From Flavobacterium sp. N502540 (GTDB taxonomy: Bacteria; Bacteroidota; Bacteroidia; Flavobacteriales; Flavobacteriaceae), in the NCBI RefSeq assembly GCF_025947365.1, contig NZ_CP110012.1, forward strand, positions 4,960,001 to 5,024,000: DNA of 64,000 nt, given 5' to 3'. The notes under the pieces were generated by a model that was not told where the DNA came from, ran no database searches, and saw only the letters and a list, made by a program, of their open reading frames with translations. A program made the position numbers and the translations under genes. Shown piece after piece: positions 34,741 to 42,996 of this stretch (positions are counted from its first letter, which is position 1; each line of letters opens with the position of its first letter).

Positions 34741-34829
34741 TTTCAGGTTTCAAGTTTCAAGTTTCAAGTTTCAGGTTTCAGGTTATTCTTAATTTTAAGT
34801 TCCAACAAAAAAACTTGAAACTTGAAACA
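34741..34829. repeat. Heptamer repeats, direct and inverted
   Basis: 34741-34784 holds six tandem 7-bp units alternating TTTCAGG and TTTCAAG; 34812-34829 holds the inverse, CTTGAAACTTGAAAC. The two parts could pair into a hairpin. Non-coding gap between operons. Confidence 0.8.
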
Positions 34830-34830
34830 T

Positions 34831-34974
34831 TTATTCTTCTTTACTCTCGTTAAACTTTTTAATAATTTCTTTAAGCTTTTCTTTGCGTGCAATCTCAGCC
34901 TGTTTTACTTTGTTCTGGGCTTTATGCAATTTGTCATTATGCTTTTTGATGTTCCTTTCGTTGTTGCGTCCCAT
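34831..34974 (-). CDS. Small basic helical protein, 47 aa
   Basis: ATG at 34974, TAA at 34831-34833, 47 residues, almost entirely Lys/Glu/Asn-rich helix. The ATG overlaps the stop of the upstream gene (TAATG), so it is a coupled last cistron of the same operon. No family recognised; a nucleic-acid-binding role is conceivable but not shown. Confidence 0.6.
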   Translation of the reverse strand: MGRNNERNIKKHNDKLHKAQNKVKQAEIARKEKLKEIIKKFNESKEE

Positions 34975-35516
34975 TATATTTCTCTTTTAATTTCGTCTAA
35001 AGTTTTCTCGGTATAAATCAACTCGTTGATAATTTGCTTTCTCAACTCATCAATATCTTCATAATCAAAATGCTTTGCCCATGAAGTGAGCTGTTGCAGA
35101 TTGCGAACTTGTTTTATTCGTTTCGTTGTTTCAAAACTGGTTCTTAAAACAGGTTTTCCATCATAATTTGGGTTTTTCTTATGCTGATAGGTTACCAGAT
35201 TCTGATCGAAATCAGCTTCGATATAGTATAGTTTTTCTTCAGCATTATCCGGATAAAATTCGTTCCAGGCCGCAAAACCTATTTTAGTCTTGGAAGCAGT
35301 TTCCGGTACCATTGCTACCAAACGCCATTTGCTGTTGGCCAGTCTTCCCCAATGATTAGACACCCGGTACATTCCGGCTTCCGTATAATAATAAGCACTT
35401 CCGGCTTTGCTCTCAAACTGTTTCTTTAAACCTTCAATTTTATCTGAAAGTACTTCATGAAAAACACAAAAGGTATTTTTAAAGGAATTAGGATGTGGCT
35501 TGAAGTTTTTTTGCAT
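34974..35516 (-). CDS. Conserved hypothetical protein, 180 aa
   Basis: 180 residues from the ATG at 35516. Globular, with many Trp and Tyr and no membrane segment. The -7 element TATATTTG (35520-35527, minus) ends only 3 bases before the ATG, so the message may be leaderless. Overlaps the 47-aa gene at its end. Family not recognised with certainty. Confidence 0.7.
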   Translation of the reverse strand: MQKNFKPHPNSFKNTFCVFHEVLSDKIEGLKKQFESKAGSAYYYTEAGMYRVSNHWGRLANSKWRLVAMVPETASKTKIGFAAWNEFYPDNAEEKLYYIEADFDQNLVTYQHKKNPNYDGKPVLRTSFETTKRIKQVRNLQQLTSWAKHFDYEDIDELRKQIINELIYTEKTLDEIKREI

Positions 35517-35519
35517 GTG

Positions 35520-35577
35520 CAAATATACTGAGATTGTTACGAACTCCCTAAAACAAACATAATATTGATTAACTTTG
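35520..35577. promoter_or_regulatory. Divergent promoters
   Basis: Minus strand TATATTTG at 35520-35527 serves the gene ending at 34974; plus strand TAACTTTG at 35570-35577 serves the gene at 35606. Confidence 0.65.
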
Positions 35578-35605
35578 CAACTTCAATTTTAAAACAAACA
35601 GAATC

Positions 35606-35857
35606 ATGTCTAAAGATCCACAAGGGAAAATGCTGCAAAAAGGAATTTATACGGGCATCATAGAAAAAGATGAAAACAACAACTATTTTTGTGGTGAGTA
35701 TCTTTTAGATTATAAAATCGCACATACGAACTTCAATATAGGTGATTGGATCACAATTAAATCTATTATCGAAAATCCAAGCGATATCAGCTATGATAAG
35801 TATCCAAAAAAATCTAAAAACTTTGACAAGGCTAATAATAAGCCGGAGAACAAGTAA
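35606..35857 (+). CDS. Small hypothetical protein, 83 aa
   Basis: 83 residues, soluble, with a basic Lys/Asn-rich C-terminal tail. A promoter element (TAACTTTG) lies 28 bases upstream. Proteins like this are common in Flavobacteriaceae; function unknown. Heptamer repeats follow immediately. Confidence 0.7.
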   Translation: MSKDPQGKMLQKGIYTGIIEKDENNNYFCGEYLLDYKIAHTNFNIGDWITIKSIIENPSDISYDKYPKKSKNFDKANNKPENK

Positions 35858-35867
35858 TAAAAGATTA

Positions 35868-35911
35868 GTTTCAGGTTTCAAGTTTCAAGTTTCAGGTTTC
35901 AGGTTTCAGGT
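35868..35911. repeat. Heptamer repeats (TTTCAGG/TTTCAAG)
   Basis: Six tandem 7-bp units of the same type as at 34741, located 10 bases after a gene end. Confidence 0.85.
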
Positions 35912-35943
35912 CACTTTTAACACAAAGACTGCAAAGATTTACG

Positions 35944-35990
35944 CGAAGTTCGCAAAGTTTTTATTTATGAAGCTTTGCGAACTTCGTTTT
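35944..35990. repeat. Palindromic element
   Basis: Perfect 14-bp inverted repeat CGAAGTTCGCAAAG (35944-35957) / CTTTGCGAACTTCG (35973-35986) followed by TTTTT. It could end transcription of the 83-aa gene. The flanking AAAGACTGCAAAGATTTACG is of a type seen as an interspersed repeat in related genomes. Confidence 0.7.
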
Positions 35991-36124
35991 TGGAGTAAAT
36001 CTTATCTTAAAAAAACCTTGCGGTTTTTCCGATTAATTAGACCCAACACTCAGACCCTGCAATCATAAATCTCAAACAAAAACAAATATTTTTCCGCTCA
36101 AAAGTAAAAAGTTAAAAAAAAGTG

Positions 36125-36132
36125 TACCTTTG
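36125..36132 (+). promoter_or_regulatory. Promoter -7 element (TACCTTTG)
   Basis: TACCTTTG followed by C, 70 bases before the ATG of the J-domain gene. Confidence 0.5.
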
Positions 36133-36202
36133 CAAAAAATTTGTCGTTTTGAAGTAAAAAACAATCATTTCAAACTAATAGACAAGAAGTTACCTTTTAT
36201 TT

Positions 36203-36643
36203 ATGAAAAAAATAGTTGAATACCGCAAGTTACTAAACGTAGACAAAACTGCTGAATTAAAAGATTTAAAAACAATCTATCGTAATGCGATGAAAGAATC
36301 TCATCCTGATAAATTTCAAGGTGATGATGCTGGTTTAAAAGCTGCAGAAGAAAAAAGTAAAGCTATTATTGAGGCTTATCACTTCTTGGTAAGTATTAAT
36401 CCTGAAACGATTAAACTTAATTTACCGGAATACACTGAAACGATTTCGACTTGTTCAATTACTGATTATAAATTTGTTGAAGGTCGTTTAATTATCGATT
36501 TCTCTAACGGAAGTGTTTACGAATACATTAGTGTTCCTAAAGCAACTTACGTTAAAATGGTAAATGCTGATTCTCCTGGAAGATTTGCAAAAAGACATAT
36601 TCTTAATTCTTTCACATGGAGAAAGAAAACGAATCAAGAATAG
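36203..36643 (+). CDS. J-domain protein with C-terminal KTSC domain
   Basis: 146 residues. An N-terminal J domain with the His34-Pro35-Asp36 motif that stimulates Hsp70, then a KTSC domain (Ile-Thr-Asp-Tyr-Lys ... Gly-Ser-Val-Tyr-Glu-Tyr-Ile-Ser-Val-Pro ... Phe-Ala-Lys-Arg) of unknown role. The combination occurs in Bacteroidota. A terminator follows at 36666. Confidence 0.88.
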   Translation: MKKIVEYRKLLNVDKTAELKDLKTIYRNAMKESHPDKFQGDDAGLKAAEEKSKAIIEAYHFLVSINPETIKLNLPEYTETISTCSITDYKFVEGRLIIDFSNGSVYEYISVPKATYVKMVNADSPGRFAKRHILNSFTWRKKTNQE

Positions 36644-36665
36644 ATTTACACCAAAATATCTACAG

Positions 36666-36692
36666 AAGCACTCTCTCAACGGAGTGCTTTTT
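36666..36692 (+). terminator. Rho-independent terminator
   Basis: AGCACTC (36667-36673) pairs with GAGTGCT (36682-36688), then T run. Confidence 0.85.
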
Positions 36693-36902
36693 TTATGCGT
36701 AAAAATTAAAAAAAGCGTTATTTATTTTCATTATAACGATATAATTAAGAGTTTTAAATCAAATAAACCCCACAAACCTTCTGATTACATGACAATTAAA
36801 CCTAAAAAAACAATAACAAAATTTTAGGTTCCAAAATTCTTTATGTTTTATAATTTTAAATACTTTTGTTGCACAAATCAATTAACTAATTAATTTTTTA
36901 TA

Positions 36903-38069
36903 ATGAAAAAAATACTTTTTTTACTAACTGCTTCTGCAGCGATTATTTCTTGCAGCAAAGTTAAAGACGGAGAATACCTAATTACAGGAACTGCAACCGG
37001 TATCGAAAACGGAAAAACAATCATTCTTCAAGGTCAGGATCCAACAACAAAAATGGCTGTATCTCTTGACACCGTAAAAGTTGAAAACGGAAAATTCGAA
37101 ATTAAAGGAAAAGTAACAGAACCAGCTTTTCATACATTAATTGTTCAGGGAGCTAATGGTCCAATTCCATTCATCTTAGAAACAGGAGAAATTACTGTTG
37201 CAGTTGACAAAGACAGTATCCACAAATCTAAAATTTCAGGTACTTACAACAATGACGAGTATGTAAAATTCAATGAGGATATGACAAAAACTCAAAAAAG
37301 TTTAGTTGATTTCCAAAAGAAAAACACTCAAAAAATGCAACAAGCTCAACAAGCTCAAGATACTGCAACCATCAATAGCTTGATGAAACAATACATGACA
37401 CTTCAAACAGAAGTTCAGGAAAATTCTAAAAAGAAATATTTAGCTTACGCTGAGACTCACCCAAAAGCATTTATCTCTGCTTTAATCATTCAAAGCATGA
37501 TTAATGACCCAAGTACTGACATCAAAAAAGCGGAAGGTTTATACAACTCTTTAGACGAGTCTTTAAAAAACTCTACTCCTGGAAAAGAAATCAAAACTAA
37601 ACTAGGACAAATGAAAAATCCTGCAGTTGGTGCATCAGCAGCTCCTGTTGGAAGCCCTAAATGAAGAGCAGATTTTTCAGCTCCAAATCCACAAGGAAAA
37701 GTAGTTTCGCTTAAAGAAAGTTTAGGTAAAGTAACTATCGTTGATTTCTGGGCATCATGGTGTGGTCCATGCAGAAAAGAAAACCCTAATGTGGTAGCTA
37801 TTTACAAAGAATTACACGCTAAAGGTTTAAATATTATTGGAGTTTCATTAGACAAAGAAGCTGCTGCCTGGAAAGAAGCCATCGCAAAAGACGGACTAAC
37901 CTGGACACAAGTTTCAAACTTAAAATTTTGGGACGAGCCAATTGCAAAACAATATGGTGTTGAATCTATTCCCGCAACTTTTATTCTTGACGCATCAGGA
38001 AAAGTAGTTGCTCAGGATTTAAGAGGTCCGGAATTAAGAGCCAAAATTATAGAGCTTTTAGCCAAATAA
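36903..38069 (+). pseudogene. TlpA/ResA-like thioredoxin lipoprotein with in-frame TGA
   Basis: The frame runs from ATG 36903 to TAA 38067-38069 with a single TGA at 37662-37664. The N-terminal part is a lipoprotein (Ile-Ile-Ser-Cys) with a DUF4369-like beta domain and a helical linker. The part after the TGA is a thioredoxin domain with Trp-Ala-Ser-Trp-Cys-Gly-Pro-Cys (Cys codons 37761 and 37770) and the cis-Pro region Ser-Ile-Pro-Ala-Thr-Phe. No ATG, GTG or TTG lies in frame between the TGA and the CXXC codons, so the thioredoxin domain can only be made by readthrough. Otherwise intact, so the lesion is recent, a sequencing error, or recoding. A TACTTTTG promoter element is at 36861. Confidence 0.85.
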
Positions 38070-38090
38070 TATTGCCTTTCAGAATAAAGC

Positions 38091-38119
38091 AAAAAAATCT
38101 CCCTAGTGGAGATTTTTTT
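38091..38119 (+). terminator. Rho-independent terminator
   Basis: AAAAAAATCTCC pairs with GGAGATTTTTTT across a 5-base loop. Confidence 0.9.
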
Positions 38120-38616
38120 GCTTTTATATAGTACTACTTAATTAAAGGCTAATCCAAAGAGATGCTCTATTATCGATAAAAAACAAAACACATCTTATCA
38201 ACCCAATGATCTTCATTTAAAACACAAACAACCTTTCTTTTGACTCACTAAACAAATAAAAAAAATAGCGCTTAATTTCAAAGAAAAAACTATTTAGCAA
38301 AGTTTGAAAACGCAACTTATCAAAAGAAGGTCAAAACCTAACTATCTTTGTAAAGCTGCAAATTCCTGCACAAAGAAATGTCAAACATTACAGAGTAGAT
38401 TTATTTGGTTTAACTGGCATTTATTGTTGCTTTCTGCGAAGAAGCAGTAATTAAACCGTTTAAAAAATCAAAAAAACAAACAAATAACCAGTTATACCTT
38501 GTAAAAATAACCCTACTTTCAATAAAGCGCCTAAAAAACTTTATTTTTACTTTATTCAATTCCAACGAATTAAAAAAACAATGTAAAACTAACGTAAAAT
38601 TAAGTTCATTTTTTGT
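38120..38616. other. Gap without recognisable gene
   Basis: AT-rich non-coding sequence before the tRNA genes; no frame, repeat or structure stands out. Confidence 0.6.
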
Positions 38617-38646
38617 TTGTAAACATCAAAAACGTTCCTATATTTG
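38617..38646 (+). promoter_or_regulatory. Promoter of first tRNA-Tyr
   Basis: TTG (38617-38619), 19 bases, TATATTTG (38639-38646). Confidence 0.8.
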
Positions 38647-38687
38647 CAACCGCTTAGAACAACAAAGCGCAATAATACAAAGCCTTG

Positions 38688-38768
38688 GGGGAGATACTCA
38701 AGCGGCCAACGAGGGCAGACTGTAAATCTGCTGTGTGAACTTCGCAGGTTCGAATCCTGCTCTCCCCA
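38688..38768 (+). tRNA. tRNA-Tyr (GTA), copy 1
   Basis: Acceptor GGGGAGA (38688-38694) pairs with TCTCCCC (38761-38767), discriminator A. The anticodon GTA lies in GCAGACTGTAAATCTGC; a long variable arm and the T arm GCAGG-TTCGAAT-CCTGC identify tRNA-Tyr. CCA is not encoded. Confidence 0.95.
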
Positions 38769-38770
38769 CT

Positions 38771-38803
38771 AAAAGTCCTGAAATCTTTCAGGACTTTTTT
38801 TTT
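38771..38803 (+). terminator. Terminator of first tRNA-Tyr
   Basis: AAGTCCTGAAA (38773-38783) pairs with TTTCAGGACTT (38786-38796), T run follows. Confidence 0.9.
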
Positions 38804-38971
38804 GCCGTAATTTCATTTTTTTATCAGTTTACCAGTCCTGAAGCCTCCTTTCTATATTTCCTTCAAAAAAAAAAATATTCCAAGAAATTCTTAAAGTCAT
38901 TCTTACATAAGCTTTTATCAGTCTAACTACAACTTAAAAAAGTACAACTTAAAATTTAGTTCGTTTTTTGT

Positions 38972-39001
38972 TTGCAAACATCAAAAACCTTCCTATATTT
39001 G
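38972..39001 (+). promoter_or_regulatory. Promoter of second tRNA-Tyr
   Basis: TTG (38972-38974), 19 bases, TATATTTG (38994-39001), nearly identical to the promoter of copy 1. Confidence 0.8.
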
Positions 39002-39042
39002 CAACCGCTTAGAATAACAAAGCGCAACAAATACAAAGCTTC

Positions 39043-39123
39043 GGGGAGATACTCAAGCGGCCAACGAGGGCAGACTGTAAATCTGCTGTGTGAACTTCGC
39101 AGGTTCGAATCCTGCTCTCCCCA
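39043..39123 (+). tRNA. tRNA-Tyr (GTA), copy 2
   Basis: Identical in sequence to copy 1 from the GGGGAGA acceptor to the discriminator A. It arose by tandem duplication of a unit of about 355 bases including promoter and terminator. Confidence 0.95.
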
Positions 39124-39125
39124 CT

Positions 39126-39160
39126 AAAAAAGTCCTGAAATATTTCAGGACTTTTTTTTT
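39126..39160 (+). terminator. Terminator of second tRNA-Tyr
   Basis: AAGTCCTGAAA (39130-39140) pairs with TTTCAGGACTT (39143-39153), T run follows. Confidence 0.9.
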
Positions 39161-39168
39161 GATATAAT

Positions 39169-39204
39169 AAAACCTGCAAATCTTAAGATTCGTAGGTTTT
39201 TTTT
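39169..39204. terminator. Second terminator-like hairpin
   Basis: AAACCTGCAAATC pairs imperfectly with GATTCGTAGGTTT around TTAA, then T run. From here to 39784 no gene is seen; only a short palindrome TTATACT/AGTATAA at 39302-39321 stands out. Confidence 0.65.
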
Positions 39205-39784
39205 CTTTTAAGACAGTTTTCAAACTTTGTAAAAACACTCAAAAGTTTTTTGGCAAAATCGTGTCAAGATCCCGATAGCTTAATGTAAACCTAAGCTTAA
39301 ATTATACTGCCTGTAGTATAATAGACTTCGGATAGCAATGACCTTTCGTATTCATCAAAAAAAGGCAAAGATAAAACTTAGCTTTAGATGCGACAGAACC
39401 TGATATTACTTAGAAGCAGATTCAATTAGCAAAAGCTTCTGGAAATCTTTTTAAATCTAATTAAAAAAAGTAAAAGGCTTACAAAATAAATGTAGGCTTT
39501 ACTTTTTTATATTTTAATCTTCTTTATAAAACCGCATTCGTACAATAACTCTAAGTAATTTATTTTATTGGAATAAATCAATTTTATTCACAACAAAAAA
39601 ACATCCATTCACGACAGAAAAATCTTCATTAACGACATCTTTTTCATTTTTTTTATTTTCAATCATTAATTTCATTTCAGAAAATAAAATCTAGTGTTAG
39701 AAAGCGTTTTCGAGATTAAACCAAAGAAAATACGAATACCATAGAAATCAAATTTTTTATTTTTTAACATAAAATTTATACAAA

Positions 39785-41680
39785 ATGGGACAGTACAAAA
39801 GTCGTCAGGAATTTTTAGAAAACAATCCGAGATCAATTGCATTCGCCGCATTGGCTAAAGCAACAAAAATGCAAGACAAGATTACCAATCAAGCGATTAA
39901 ACTTAGTCCAAATCAACTAGAAGGAAAGGAGGTTATAATCATCGGGTCAGGTGTTGGGGGACTTACCACCGCGTATGAACTACTCGCTCAAGAGTCTGGT
40001 GCAAAAGTAACCATTCTGGAAGCATCTCATAAAACGGGAGGACGCTGCATGAGCTTACGCACAGGGGACACACTCATCGAAGATGAAAACAGTGATTTAT
40101 TCGATTCGAAACCTGGAAAACCACAAGTTGTTCGATTTAAACGCCCAGTGGGAGACTCAGAACCTTACCTTAATGCAGGTCCTGGTCGTATTCCAAGCAG
40201 TCACAAGCGGCTCCTTTCTTACTTAAAACGTTTTTCGGTAGACGTTGAAATATATGTGATGAACTCTGAATCTAATTTGGTTCAAAAGGACGAAAGTTTT
40301 GGAGGTAAACCAATGGTTTACCGTCGTTTGGATCATAACACAAGAGGTTGGTTAGCGCACATGGTATACAAAAATGCGGAAGAATTACTTCGCAATTCAG
40401 AAGTGGGAATTAGTGAAAGTAATCTTGAAACACGCATTGAAGAATTACAAAGTTTGATGATCAGTTTCGGAGAGCTTGATGTAGATGGAACCTATAGTGC
40501 AACGGCTGGATCACCTGGCTTCGAGGATGGAAAAACACGCGCTGGATATGAAGTTTTACCTGGTGTTGCAGCTGGAATTGTAGCCGATGTTTTGAGTTTT
40601 GACAAATTACTCGAATCAAAATTTTGGGAAGGCACGAAATTCTATCAACCTACAGATTTTCTTTGGCAACCTACTTTATTTCAACCCGTTGGAGGAATGG
40701 ATCAGGTGCAACACGCTTTTGCTCAACAAGTGGCTGCTTTGGGAGGAGATATTCTTTTGAATAGTCCTGTGAAAAAAATAAAATGGGACTCAACTAAAGA
40801 GAAGTACATCATTTCGGTTGGACAAGTTGGAACAGAAGAACCGATCTATTACGAAGCTGATTATTGTGTTTGCAACCTTGCAATGCCTTTTTTGAAAAAC
40901 ATTCTAGATTCTGATCTCCTAAAATCGGGACTTGAACCTGAATTTAAAGAGGCATTAGAAGCCGTTTTTGTGGCACAATTTGAACCAACACAAGCTCCAG
41001 GTTATAAACCTCGCAAAGACGGATACGTTCCGCGTTTTTTAGCCTGTACCTCCAAAGTGGGTTGGCAAGCAAATCGATCTTTATGGCAAGGAAGCCCAAT
41101 AAATCTCAAGACAATGGCAGTGGAAAAATCCGAAGTAGGAGTTGTACCTATTTTTGGAGGAATCTCTTGGACAGACAATGAAATTCAACAAATTTGGTAT
41201 CCATCTACAGCATATCAAGACGAAAAAGGCGTGCTCACTGGCGCATATAATTTTGATAAAGTAGCACACGATTGGGGAAAATTACCCGTTGATGAGCGAC
41301 TTACCAAAGCACGAAATGATGCCAGTAAATTCGGTAATAAATTTGCCGAAGGCTTGGAAGAAGGTGTTGCCATAGCGTGGCAAAATATGCCAAATATCAA
41401 AGGGGGCTGGGCATATTGGCAAGCCGTTGGAGATGCGAACTACTCAACGAAACAATTTAACGCTATTGCACAAGGATCTGGAATTATAGATCCGGAAACA
41501 AAAAATGTGAGCAATGCTAACTTTTTTATTGTTGGTGATCAAATTTCCTCCCTTCCTGGTTGGCAAGAAGGTGCTATTGCAGCTGCAATAAATGCAATTA
41601 CAAGAATGGCAAAACCAGAGGTTAAAATACAGCCATTGAAAAATTTACCAGACACTCGTTTGATGGTGGAAGGTATCTAA
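39785..41680 (+). CDS. Flavin amine oxidase, L-amino-acid/tryptophan oxidase type
   Basis: 631 residues, no signal peptide. FAD dinucleotide-binding motif Gly54-Ser-Gly-Val-Gly-Gly59 and Gly-Gly-Arg-Cys-Met-Ser (85-90). The Asn-Ala-Gly-Pro-Gly-Arg-Ile-Pro-Ser-Ser-His block (130-140) has Arg135 in the place that binds the substrate carboxylate in L-amino-acid oxidases such as RebO. The C-terminal flavin motif Gly-Trp-Gln-Glu-Gly-Ala-Ile-Ala-Ala-Ala is present near 602. It should oxidise an amino acid to imino acid and H2O2; substrate unknown. Codon use is more AT-poor than the island that follows. Confidence 0.87.
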   Translation: MGQYKSRQEFLENNPRSIAFAALAKATKMQDKITNQAIKLSPNQLEGKEVIIIGSGVGGLTTAYELLAQESGAKVTILEASHKTGGRCMSLRTGDTLIEDENSDLFDSKPGKPQVVRFKRPVGDSEPYLNAGPGRIPSSHKRLLSYLKRFSVDVEIYVMNSESNLVQKDESFGGKPMVYRRLDHNTRGWLAHMVYKNAEELLRNSEVGISESNLETRIEELQSLMISFGELDVDGTYSATAGSPGFEDGKTRAGYEVLPGVAAGIVADVLSFDKLLESKFWEGTKFYQPTDFLWQPTLFQPVGGMDQVQHAFAQQVAALGGDILLNSPVKKIKWDSTKEKYIISVGQVGTEEPIYYEADYCVCNLAMPFLKNILDSDLLKSGLEPEFKEALEAVFVAQFEPTQAPGYKPRKDGYVPRFLACTSKVGWQANRSLWQGSPINLKTMAVEKSEVGVVPIFGGISWTDNEIQQIWYPSTAYQDEKGVLTGAYNFDKVAHDWGKLPVDERLTKARNDASKFGNKFAEGLEEGVAIAWQNMPNIKGGWAYWQAVGDANYSTKQFNAIAQGSGIIDPETKNVSNANFFIVGDQISSLPGWQEGAIAAAINAITRMAKPEVKIQPLKNLPDTRLMVEGI

Positions 41681-41701
41681 ATCAATTAAATAAAAATGAA
41701 T

Positions 41702-41740
41702 GGAACGACGTGGAAGGTATTCTGCGTCGTTTTTTTTTAT
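41702..41740 (+). terminator. Probable terminator
   Basis: AACGACG pairs with CGTCGTT across a 14-base loop, followed by a T run. Confidence 0.7.
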
Positions 41741-41889
41741 TATACTGTTTGATTCGAAATTATTACTCTAAATTACTTTTCTAATTTTACTCATGTCTGA
41801 TATTTTGTTTGCCATAATCCGTATATTTTTAACGAATGTATGGTTCTAACAACATGAAAAAATGAATCGTTTTTAATCGTTAATTAACC

Positions 41890-41946
41890 ACAAAACTTGT
41901 GGTCAATTTGCTCCGGAACGGGTGGTCAATTTGACCGGTTTTTCCA
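41890..41946. mobile_element. Terminal remnant of an IS21-like element
   Basis: GTGGTCAATTTG occurs twice, at 41899-41910 and 41922-41933 (period 23), with CTCCGGAACGG between and ACCGG after. Multiple terminal repeats of this type, GTGGTCAnTTTG with CCGG blocks, are what I remember from IS21-family elements of Bacteroidota. No istA/istB gene is present, so only an end is left. Identity not checked. Confidence 0.5.
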
Positions 41947-41958
41947 AGTAATCAACTA

Positions 41959-42978
41959 CTATACTCCATCACCTATACAAATAGGCTTTACAACTAAACC
42001 TTCTATAATTTGAATGATTTTATTATTTTCTTGTTCTGATCCGATTGTTATTCGAAAAAAATTAGGATAATTTCTAACTTTACCAATTATTATCTCTGAA
42101 TCAATACATCGCTGTATAAATTCATTTTTTAAGCTCTCATTGTAAAACCGAATCGGAATAAAATTTCCATGAGATTTAGAAACCTTAACATCCTTGTCTA
42201 AAAGCATTTCATTTAAAGTATGAAACATTTTTTCACGAGCTTCGATAATTCTTTCAATTCTAGGTTGAATAACTTTCTCAAAATTATTTATTAACACTTT
42301 GGCGGAAATAATAGTAAACGGTGAGAACTTAAAGGGAAGATCATTTTTTTTCAATTGTTTCTTGATAGTATCTGAACACATAGCATACCCTAATCTAATT
42401 GCTGCAGCTCCTAAAGCTTTCGAGAATGTTTTCAAAACAATGACATTGTTATATTTTTGAGTCAAATGTGCGTATGAATCATTCGCAAATTCTGCGTATG
42501 CCTCATCGATTAAAAAAACACTAGATGGATCGTTAGCTACTTCAGTTTCTACAAATACCGGATCAATTAAAGTTCCTGTTGGATTGTTTGGTGTACAAAA
42601 CACATAAATTGAATTCTTACCTCTAGGAAACCCCGCATAATCATAATCTAATTCATCATTAAAACCCCAAGGGATATGGTTTAGATCGAATAATTTTGGG
42701 CAAATATCAAATAGTTCGAAACTTGGATTTGGTGTAACAATTCTATTATAGTGCTTTGAAAGCTCTCCTAAGAATCTCATAATTAAGCCCGAAGACCCAT
42801 TCCCTAGAATCAATGAATCGGCAGGAACACTATTTAATTGAGCAATTAAAGCTATAAGCTCTTGTGGCTCTGCAACTGGATATCTGTTCCAGTCAGAAAT
42901 TATTAGCTTACTAATTACCTCTTCCTTGATACTTTTTGGGAGATCAGACGGGAGCTCATTTTTATCTAAAGAAATCAT
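41959..42978 (-). CDS. Class I/II (HisC-like) aminotransferase
   Basis: 339 residues, fold type I PLP enzyme of histidinol-phosphate aminotransferase type. Cys-Thr-Pro-Asn-Asn-Pro-Thr-Gly (128-135), Asp158 in Leu-Ile-Asp-Glu-Ala-Tyr, and the PLP lysine Lys187 in Lys-Thr-Phe-Ser-Lys-Ala-Leu-Gly. It is the last gene of a minus-strand cluster and no other histidine genes are present, so it likely acts on another amino or keto acid of the cluster's pathway. Confidence 0.88.
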   Translation of the reverse strand: MISLDKNELPSDLPKSIKEEVISKLIISDWNRYPVAEPQELIALIAQLNSVPADSLILGNGSSGLIMRFLGELSKHYNRIVTPNPSFELFDICPKLFDLNHIPWGFNDELDYDYAGFPRGKNSIYVFCTPNNPTGTLIDPVFVETEVANDPSSVFLIDEAYAEFANDSYAHLTQKYNNVIVLKTFSKALGAAAIRLGYAMCSDTIKKQLKKNDLPFKFSPFTIISAKVLINNFEKVIQPRIERIIEAREKMFHTLNEMLLDKDVKVSKSHGNFIPIRFYNESLKNEFIQRCIDSEIIIGKVRNYPNFFRITIGSEQENNKIIQIIEGLVVKPICIGDGV

Positions 42979-42996
42979 AATCTAAATTGAATTATT

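Noticed and set aside
35742..36068. 108-codon frame downstream of the 83-aa gene
   Set aside because: It is in another frame of that gene and continues through heptamer repeats and a palindrome.
37791..38069. Separate downstream thioredoxin gene starting at 37791
   Set aside because: A start there (GTG) would leave out the CXXC codons at 37761-37772, so it cannot be a working thioredoxin; it is the end of the interrupted gene.
38735..38926. 63-codon frame starting inside tRNA-Tyr
   Set aside because: It overlaps the tRNA and its terminator; the same holds for the minus-strand frame at 39053-39238.
41959..42978. True histidinol-phosphate aminotransferase of histidine synthesis
   Set aside because: No other his genes are nearby and it sits in a cluster with oxidases, so a pathway-specific aminotransferase is more likely.
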